A stretch of 7,571 bases of DNA from Acidobacteriota bacterium (GTDB taxonomy: Bacteria > Acidobacteriota > Terriglobia > Terriglobales > Acidobacteriaceae), in assembly GCA_021781255.1 (NCBI GenBank), contig JAJXXG010001251.1, forward strand, positions 1 through 7,571. Reading direction: 5' to 3'. Position 1 is the stretch's first letter; each line of letters starts with the position of its first letter. Positions 1-5,139 of the stretch are shown in pieces. A model generated the notes under the pieces. That model did not search any database. It saw nothing but the letters and a program-made list of their open reading frames with translations, and had not been told where the DNA came from. The position numbers were made by a program, and so were the translations under genes.

Positions 1-1389
1 CAAGGATGCATTCAGCACCGGATATGGTCCGTCGTATGGCTTTGGCGCATTCCATCGGAAATCCTTCAGGGGCAAATCATCGCCAGGGTCGAAACCGGTA
101 AACCGGTTGGGCGATCGGTCGCTGTTTGACGCGCCCAGAAAACATGCAACCAGGCGGTTGCGGTAGAACATGTGCATCGAAAACTGGTTGATGTCCACCC
201 GCCAGGCCATCAGCAGAGTCACCGCTGCGCAGACGAAGAGAGTCCGGTACAACGGGCCGTTGATTCCCAGGAAAGAATCGATCCCATATGATATCCAGCA
301 AAGCAGTCCCACCCCAAAGACATAAGGCCCCACTGTGATCGCTGCATCCATCCAGTTGGCTTTGTCGGGTTTCCCGGAGGCCTTGGAATTCCCCGCGAAC
401 ACGGTGGCGAAGGTGGAGAGGATCCAAGCTGGAGTCAGGTACTTCGCCGCCAGCGTCTTCCACGCCGCGCTCACCAGCGCATCGTGCCTTATGAATGAGG
501 GAAAGAAGAGTGCCAGCCAGAAGAGCGCCAGCCAGACGATTGCGAACAGCAGCAGCCATCCGCTCAGCCGCCCCCACCATTCCCGCTTCCAATCACGAAA
601 GATCACGCCCATCAATCCGATCTGCAGTACTCCTGCAATCAGAAAGACTGCCACTACAAGCGGCACGCCAACGGTTAGCGCCGCGGCCACACCATGGAAG
701 AACGGCAAGCCGGAAAGCAGCGTGAAGAGCCATCCGGCCAGGGCGCCGGCGCACACAGACGCTCCCGCCTCTATCATCCATCCGCCGCGGAAACGGGAAC
801 GCTGCGAAATCACCGTCGCAACATTCTTCTTCGCTGCGCTCATCTGCTTGCCGTAGATCACTTCACCCAGACGAGCAAGTCCCCAGATCGCGCAATAGCC
901 AATCGCTCCGATCAATACTGAGTTTTCGTAGGGGAACACTTCATAACTCGTGAGTGCCAAAGGCGATTTCCCGAGGAGGAAAGGAGACCGCTTGGTGAGC
1001 CACAGCGCCGCTGCCACGGCGGCGCCAAACAGAGGCGCGCTTACCAGCAGCAAGATACATCTCTGCTCTGTGAACCGCGGCGATTGTTTCATTTTCGGCG
1101 CACTGAGAAATCCCATATTGACCAGGATCATCAGGAACGCAATCGACAGCGGCGCCAGCCCCATGGCCGCCAATCCATAGCCGACCCGAGGACAGGCGAG
1201 GGCCGTGCAGGCCCACGCTTTCGCTACGCTCGGCAACAGGAGAAACGTTGCCAGCAGTGCCAGCACGGTAGTTAGATTCAGCAGCAGATTACGGAGGTAA
1301 ATCGCGATCATCGCCCATGTATCGCCGCTGAAGAATCCAATTTTGGGGGTGAGATAGTTGCTGAACACCCTGAGGAATCGAACCGGAGG
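1..1389 (-). other. Open 3' half of the patatin gene: multi-pass membrane region
   Basis: In the same frame as the upstream fragment, 463 codons are free of stops. Likely membrane segments lie near codons 194-212, 232-254, 270-290, 314-332, 363-385, 391-421 (probably two passes or one long one), 434-457, 507-526 and 543-557. Ends are estimates by eye. The arrangement inserts a membrane domain inside the hydrolase fold, as in other members of this family. No start codon with a good ribosome binding site follows the TAG: the nearest is GTG 1368, 24 nt after the AAGGAG that precedes the stop, so independent translation of this half is doubtful. Confidence 0.6.
505..534 (-). repeat. 15-bp direct tandem duplication in a membrane segment
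   Basis: Two adjacent codon-aligned 15-bp units (505-519 and 520-534) differ at a single base. They encode WLALF twice in a row (codons 445-454 of the patatin frame) inside a predicted membrane helix. A slippage duplication that keeps frame is the simplest reading. Confidence 0.6.
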
Positions 1390-1866
1390 CTACTCCTTGT
1401 CGTCTTTTAAATGCACACGGTGGGCAGATATCTGTTCCTCTAGTCTGGCAAAACTCCCCAGTCGCTGGGTCCAAGCCACCAGCCAACTGCCAATGTATCC
1501 ACCGCCAGAGACAGTGGAGAGATAATCGATGCGGCAGAGCAGCTTCAAGTCTGCCAGTGCCTGCAGAACTCCCAGATTAAAGGTTGCGCTGCGAATCCCT
1601 CCGCCCGAGAAGGCCAGCCCAACAAAATTTGCCTCGTGTGCCTTCTCAATCACGTGTACCCAGTCAGGGTCGTGCATCTCCAAATCTGACACTCCCCCGC
1701 TTGGCGGCGCTCCTTCGGCAACAGAACGGGCTGGAGCTGCGGCCCTTGGTCGCATGGAACCATGATTGAAGTTCGCAAGCCGTCTCTTGCGAACCTCCAT
1801 GATCTCTCCATGCTCTCTCTTGAGTACGTCGCCGAGTGAAACGGGAGGGTGCGCCTCGTCGGTCAC
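1390..1866 (-). CDS. N-terminal patatin fragment actually translatable (158 residues)
   Basis: This is the part of the interrupted patatin gene between the GTG start and the TAG. A product of 158 residues would contain a charged N-terminal tail, the oxyanion-hole glycines (GGGIR, 88-92) and the serine nucleophile (Ser120), but not the catalytic aspartate or the membrane block. Bacterial patatin domains need the Ser-Asp dyad and are usually well over 250 residues, so this fragment should be inactive as a hydrolase unless the stop is read through. Confidence 0.6.
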   Translation of the reverse strand: MTDEAHPPVSLGDVLKREHGEIMEVRKRRLANFNHGSMRPRAAAPARSVAEGAPPSGGVSDLEMHDPDWVHVIEKAHEANFVGLAFSGGGIRSATFNLGVLQALADLKLLCRIDYLSTVSGGGYIGSWLVAWTQRLGSFARLEEQISAHRVHLKDDKE

Positions 1867-1872
1867 GGCATT

Positions 1873-1879
1873 CCTCCTT
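1873..1879 (-). promoter_or_regulatory. Strong Shine-Dalgarno site fixing the patatin start
   Basis: AAGGAGG on the minus strand sits 6 nt before GTG 1866. This near-ideal site decides the start: the frame is open further upstream to a TTG at 1944, but that codon has no ribosome binding site and would lie upstream of the predicted transcription start. Confidence 0.8.
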
Positions 1880-1904
1880 TCTGGCAAAGGGTAGTCCTGA
1901 ACCA

Positions 1905-1916
1905 CGAGACGTCTCG
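1905..1916. promoter_or_regulatory. 12-bp perfect palindrome, possible operator
   Basis: The sequence is CGAGACGTCTCG. The symmetry continues past one mismatched pair to CC/GG on the outside (1902-1919), giving 16 of 18 symmetric bases. It lies 39 nt upstream of the patatin start codon and spans the start site predicted from the sigma-54-like element. It could bind a dimeric repressor, or form a hairpin at the 5' end of the mRNA. Function is inferred from position. Confidence 0.3.
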
Positions 1917-1923
1917 CGGATAA

Positions 1924-1939
1924 TGCATTTCCTATGCCA
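1924..1939 (-). promoter_or_regulatory. Candidate sigma-54 (-24/-12) promoter for the patatin gene
   Basis: Read on the minus strand, the element is TGGCATAGGAAATGCA. It has the invariant GG (1938-1937) and GC (1926-1925) separated by exactly 10 bp and keeps TGGCA plus three of four bases of TTGC from the known consensus TGGCACG-N4-TTGCW. The predicted start would fall near 1913, leaving an untranslated leader of about 46 nt before the strong ribosome binding site and GTG start of the patatin gene. No comparable site was found elsewhere in the 470-nt gap. A sigma-54 activator is encoded a few kilobases away, which makes the match more plausible. It is a pattern match only. Confidence 0.45.
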
Positions 1940-1950
1940 CGCAAGGGTCG

Positions 1951-2118
1951 TCAATGGCCAACATAATACGCGACAACTCTGTCTCCGGGAATCGCAATCT
2001 CAACCTGCTCTATGGCGCTGAGGGCAATCTCGGCAGCCAGAATCTGCAGATCAGTGAAATCACCCGTATGAGGAAGCCTGCCAAAACGATCCGGAAATCG
2101 AGGACTAAACAATCTCAT
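1951..2118 (-). CDS. Possible small ORF, 55 residues, unknown function
   Basis: An ATG-started frame of 55 codons ending in TGA. AGGAGG lies at 2136-2131, 12 nt before the ATG, which is somewhat long for an efficient ribosome binding site. The product begins MRLFSPRFPDRFGRL and its second half (about 23-52) is a mixed hydrophobic/acidic stretch containing LQILAAEIALSAIEQVEIAI followed by a PGD turn; it resembles ordinary folded protein more than random translation. I do not recognise a family. There is no signal peptide or membrane helix. Third-position GC is low compared with the flanking genes, which argues either for foreign origin or against coding. The frame ends about 11 nt before the sigma-54-like element of the patatin gene. 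A 93-codon plus-strand frame (1954-2235) overlaps it antisense; at most one is real. Confidence 0.3.
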   Translation of the reverse strand: MRLFSPRFPDRFGRLPHTGDFTDLQILAAEIALSAIEQVEIAIPGDRVVAYYVGH

Positions 2119-2336
2119 TCGCCAATGGTTCCTCCTGAGACTGGATGTTCGGCAGTTACCTTTTCATTAATATTTCCGCACGGCTTCGCCGCGGAGGACG
2201 CAATTTGCGCCCCTGAGCAACTCCCTGACGCCTGATACTGCGTCGGGCTGCAGCACAGCGTTCTACAACGTGGCGGATTTGATTGAACTCAGGAGCGAGA
2301 GCGTAGGATCTCCGGTCTCATCGACGCGGGACCGAT

Positions 2337-3734
2337 CTACCGCTCCAATGCTTTTCCATCCTGGACCTGGGCCGTGACGGGCAAAGGCATTGGAAGCTGC
2401 ACCATCGCCCGAGCGCCATCGCCGTCCTCGCGGTTGAGAAGGTAAATTTCCCCACCGTGGGCGCGTGCAATCTGCTGCGCCAAAGCCAGGCCGACCCCGC
2501 TGCCAGCGGGCTTGGTTGTGTAGAACGGAACGAAGAGATTTTCAGGGTTCGCAATGCCGAGGCCGCAGTCTTCGATGATGACGAGCAGGTTCGACTCAGC
2601 AATTCGCCACTCGATGCGAACTGGCTTTGCGCCATTGGCCAGGGAGGCGTCTGCCGCGTTAGTCAGAAGGTTGATGAACATCTGCTCCAACTGGTCTGGG
2701 TCAGCCAACAGACTGGTGCTGGGTCCGGGAGAAAGAAGCACCTCCACGCGTTGCTCTATCAGAGCGATCCTCTCCAGCAGCGGCTTCACCAGCACCGGTG
2801 TAAGTGTAGGAGTCGGCAACTGAGCCAGCACGCGGTATGACTGCACAAAGCGATGCAGAGCGTCCGCACGGCTCTCAACCACTCCAAGGCCGCGGCGGAA
2901 ATCGCGTAATGCAGCCTCATCGCCCTCCACCTGGTCAATGCGCGCGAGGAGGCTGCCTGCGATGGACTTGATCGGTGCAAGCGAGTTGGAAAGCTCGTGG
3001 CCCAGGACGCGGATGAGGCGCTTCCATGCGGCCTGCTCCTCTTCTCGAAGCGGTTGGCTTACGTCGGACAGCAAAAGAAGGGTATGGGGTGCGCCATCCT
3101 GGCGGAAGGCGGCCTTGCGCAATAGCCAGCGATTGGGCCTGGTGCCGAAGGCGTGAATGCTGCCGTCGGGCGCCGCAAGCAGGTTGTCGAGGTCGAGCTC
3201 GCGAGCAGTGCGGCCAAAGCAGCGAGCGCGGGGCAGACCCAGCAGTTGCGCTCCGGCATCATTCACCAGTTGGAGCACATTGTCGCGATTGAAAGCGAAG
3301 ATCGGCGACTGCATCACTTCAAGAATGCCAGCCAGCAGAGCGGTGGCTTCAAGCGACCGCACCCGCTGCTTCTGGAGCAGATCGGCAAGTGCGTTGACCT
3401 CCGCTGCAAGCTCACCCATCGCATCGCCGGAGCTCGCGCCCCGGGCGCGGAATGAGTAATCGCCTTCACGCAGCGAGGATACGACATTTGAGAGCGTCTG
3501 GAGGGGCCGGATAAAACCCTCAATCAGCGATGAGGCCATAACAGCGAGGTACAAAAGCAGGCAGGCCGCGACCAGTATGGCAGATGCGCCAGAGAACGAA
3601 CGCTGCAAGACAAGAATCGATCCGAAGATAAAGGTGGGAAGCGAGAGGAGCACGCAGTAGAGCCATGCCCGGCGAACCGCGGAGCGTTCGCGCCCGTGTG
3701 AGCGTCGCGTCAGTCCTTCGCTTTCATAGGCCAT
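2337..3734 (-). CDS. Membrane sensor histidine kinase, NtrY-like (HAMP-PAS-HisKA-HATPase)
   Basis: A 465-residue inner-membrane kinase that should phosphorylate the response regulator encoded immediately upstream. From ATG 3734 I see two membrane segments (about 23-43 and 50-71) joined by only about six residues, a HAMP-like region (about 76-125), a PAS-like domain (about 130-225), the phospho-acceptor helix with LGHELSNSLAPIKS (His246), then the catalytic ATPase domain with N box (NLLTNAAD, 355-362), G1 box (DCGLG, 389-393), F box (FVPFYTTK, 401-408) and G2 (GSGVGLALAQQ, 411-421). All residues needed for kinase activity appear present. With so short an external loop it probably reads a membrane or cytoplasmic signal. 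ATG 3734 overlaps the regulator stop by 11 nt; a GTG at 3764 would add 10 residues but has no clear ribosome binding site, and neither start has a strong one. It ends in TAG, showing that TAG is an ordinary stop here. Confidence 0.92.
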   Translation of the reverse strand: MAYESEGLTRRSHGRERSAVRRAWLYCVLLSLPTFIFGSILVLQRSFSGASAILVAACLLLYLAVMASSLIEGFIRPLQTLSNVVSSLREGDYSFRARGASSGDAMGELAAEVNALADLLQKQRVRSLEATALLAGILEVMQSPIFAFNRDNVLQLVNDAGAQLLGLPRARCFGRTARELDLDNLLAAPDGSIHAFGTRPNRWLLRKAAFRQDGAPHTLLLLSDVSQPLREEEQAAWKRLIRVLGHELSNSLAPIKSIAGSLLARIDQVEGDEAALRDFRRGLGVVESRADALHRFVQSYRVLAQLPTPTLTPVLVKPLLERIALIEQRVEVLLSPGPSTSLLADPDQLEQMFINLLTNAADASLANGAKPVRIEWRIAESNLLVIIEDCGLGIANPENLFVPFYTTKPAGSGVGLALAQQIARAHGGEIYLLNREDGDGARAMVQLPMPLPVTAQVQDGKALER

Positions 3735-5139
3735 ATTTTTCAATGCGACGATAGAGAGCCGCACGGCTCAGGCCGAGTGCTTCAGCCGCTTGCGAGATGT
3801 TGTTTTCGCAGCGGCGTAGTACCTTGCGTATGAGCATGGCTTCGACTTCGTCGATACTCATATTCTCAATGGACTGAGCCGATGACCGCGAAAAAGCGAT
3901 GGCAAGGTTGGACGGCTCGATCTCTTCACCGCGGCAGAGGAGCACAGCGCGCTCCACCGCGTGTTCCATCTCGCGCACGTTGCCCGGCCATGGATATTGC
4001 ATCATCTGCTGCATGGCTGCCGGCGAAAAGCCTGTCACTTGCTTACGATAGCGAGAACAGTTGCGAGTGAGAAAGTGCGTGGCCAGCAACGGAATGTCTT
4101 CGCGACGGTCACGCAATGCCGGCAAATGGATCTCGACCGTGTTGATGCGGAAGAGCAAATCTTCACGGAACCTTCCACTCTTCGTCTCTTCGTGAAGATC
4201 AGCATTTGTGGCGGAAAGTACGCGCACAGCAACGCGGCGTGTCTGCGAGGAGCCCACGCGCTCGAGTTCGCCGGTCTCAAGCACGCGCAGGAGCTTGGCC
4301 TGCTGACGCAGCGGCACATTGGCAATCTCATCAAGAAAGAGCGTGCCGCCGTTGGCCAGCTCAAATCTACCCACGCGATCACTGCGCGCGTCTGTGAATG
4401 CGCCTTTGACATGGCCGAAGATTTCACTTTCGAACGTTCCTTCGGGCAGGCCCCCGGCATTCACGGCTACAAGAGGCATACGGGAGCGCCGCGAGGCGGC
4501 ATGGAGCAACTTGGCAACGATCTCCTTGCCCGTGCCATGCTCGCCCGTGATCAGCACATTGGCATCTGAAGGCCCCACCTGGGCGATGAGTTCAAGCACA
4601 GGCTGCATCGATGGCGCGCTGGCCACAAACTCCGGCATGCCTTCGCCGCGGAGGATGCGGTTCTCGATCTCCAGTTGCCGCGCGTGGCGGAGAGCATGAT
4701 GCAATTCGGCATGCACGCGCACAAGGCTGATGAGCCGCTCGTTTTCCCAGGGCTTCTGGATGAAGTCCCGCGCGCCGCGTTTGATGCTCTCCACCGCAAG
4801 ATCGATGTTCCCCCACGCAGTCATCACGATGACCGGTAGCCGCGCATCCATCTCCTGGATACGCGCCAGAAGACCCAAGCCCTCCTGCCCGCTGGTGGTG
4901 TCGCGGGTGTAGTTCAGGTCGATCAGGATCACGTCGTAGTCGGTCTGCCCCACCGCCTCGAGAGCAAGTTGCGGTGAACGCACGCAGTCCACTACGATTC
5001 CCTGCGGCTGCAATAGTAGCTCCACGGCTTCCAGGATATGCGGTTGATCGTCGGCGACCAGAACCCGGATTTGCTCTTGATTACTGGAGATGGCCTGCCT
5101 CCACTGTGCCGGATTTGGCATCGGCGATTGAGATTCCAT
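3724..5139 (-). CDS. Sigma-54-dependent response regulator (NtrC family)
   Basis: A 471-residue enhancer-binding activator. Domain order is receiver (about 24-140; acidic pair Asp30/Asp31, phospho-acceptor Asp74 in ILIDLN, Thr107, Lys129), sigma-54 AAA+ domain (about 170-400; Walker A GEHGTGKE 199-206, Walker B GGTLFLDE 264-271, arginine-finger region RFREDLLFR 323-331), and a C-terminal Fis-type helix-turn-helix (about 433-468, ISQAAEALGLSRAALYRRI). It should hydrolyse ATP to open sigma-54 promoters once phosphorylated. The sigma-54 contact loop reads GAFTDA (246-251) in place of GAFTGA. I chose ATG 5139, which overlaps the TolC end by 59 nt. Alternatives are TTG 5178 (with an AGAAGG 6 nt upstream, adding 13 residues) and ATG 5121; none has a decisive ribosome binding site. 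The partner kinase follows with an 11-nt overlap. Targets probably include this export operon, but that is inferred from position only. Confidence 0.94.
   Translation of the reverse strand: MESQSPMPNPAQWRQAISSNQEQIRVLVADDQPHILEAVELLLQPQGIVVDCVRSPQLALEAVGQTDYDVILIDLNYTRDTTSGQEGLGLLARIQEMDARLPVIVMTAWGNIDLAVESIKRGARDFIQKPWENERLISLVRVHAELHHALRHARQLEIENRILRGEGMPEFVASAPSMQPVLELIAQVGPSDANVLITGEHGTGKEIVAKLLHAASRRSRMPLVAVNAGGLPEGTFESEIFGHVKGAFTDARSDRVGRFELANGGTLFLDEIANVPLRQQAKLLRVLETGELERVGSSQTRRVAVRVLSATNADLHEETKSGRFREDLLFRINTVEIHLPALRDRREDIPLLATHFLTRNCSRYRKQVTGFSPAAMQQMMQYPWPGNVREMEHAVERAVLLCRGEEIEPSNLAIAFSRSSAQSIENMSIDEVEAMLIRKVLRRCENNISQAAEALGLSRAALYRRIEKYGL

Larger units (their letters stand above)
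1..1866 (-). pseudogene. Patatin-like phospholipase with membrane block, interrupted by in-frame TAG (3' end off window)
   Basis: A gene for a large membrane-associated patatin-family lipid hydrolase. From GTG 1866, the N-terminal domain has the oxyanion-hole motif FSGGGIRS (86-93) and the nucleophile elbow STVSGGGY (Ser120). Codon 159 is TAG (1392-1390). Without any frame change the frame stays open for 463 more codons to the window edge. It encodes the motif FSNYLTPKIGFFSGDTW (168-184), about eight to nine hydrophobic segments (about 194-560), then FSMHMFYRNRLV (562-573), FTGFDPGDDLPL (589-600) and YDGPYPVLNASL (611-622), all of which I recognise as typical of this family. The catalytic Asp motif (DGG type) should lie beyond position 1. 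The single stop with an otherwise intact downstream frame suggests a recent nonsense change or a base-call error. Transcription probably starts from its own promoter, not from the efflux operon 470 nt upstream. Confidence 0.82.
1867..2336. other. 470-nt intergenic region between kinase and patatin gene
   Basis: The stretch is visibly less GC-rich than the flanking genes. On the minus strand it holds a possible 55-codon ORF, a sigma-54-like promoter and a palindrome, listed separately. Part 2137-2336 shows no supportable gene. It has a short GC-rich stem-loop (2176-2194, loop TTC on the plus strand) that is not followed by a T-run in either direction, and an AT-rich stretch around 2161-2175 (TATTAAT on the minus strand) that could serve as a -10 box but has no convincing -35 partner. 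No tRNA, CRISPR or insertion-sequence end was seen. Confidence 0.7.

Noticed and set aside
335..856. Plus-strand ORF of 173 codons
   Set aside because: It is antisense to the membrane half of the patatin gene and is Ser/Thr/Pro-rich, as expected from the complement of hydrophobic codons.
1289..1486. Minus-strand frame of 65 codons crossing the TAG, suggesting a frameshift instead of a nonsense change
   Set aside because: Translating the original frame straight through the TAG gives the family motif FSNYLTPKIGFFSGDTW at once, whereas this shifted frame gives no family-like sequence. The break is a stop codon, not an indel.
1867..1944. N-terminal extension of the patatin gene from TTG 1944
   Set aside because: There is no ribosome binding site at the TTG, while GTG 1866 has AAGGAGG six bases upstream. 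The extension would also lie over the promoter candidate.
2176..2194. GC-rich hairpin as terminator of the efflux operon
   Set aside because: The stem is short and bulged, and the bases after it on the minus strand are A-rich with no T-run. On the plus strand the T-rich bases come before the stem.
2184..2198. 15-base match between 2184-2198 and 4641-4655, possible repeated element
   Set aside because: The identity ends immediately on both sides, the words are GC-rich, and the second copy is inside the conserved response-regulator gene, so chance is the likely cause.
1954..2235. Plus-strand ORF of 93 codons with an AAGGG before its ATG
   Set aside because: It is antisense to the 55-codon frame and spans the gap between minus-strand genes. 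Its C-terminal half is low-quality, basic and Ser/Pro-rich with no recognisable motif, and every other gene in the window is on the other strand.
2306..2336. Inverted repeat CGGTC/GACCG just after the kinase stop as a terminator
   Set aside because: The five-base-pair stem has a 12-nt loop and no following T-run, so it is not a convincing intrinsic terminator.
3961..4569. Plus-strand ORF of 202 codons
   Set aside because: It lies wholly antisense to the AAA+ domain of the response regulator, whose motifs are clear. Long antisense frames are expected in GC-rich coding DNA.
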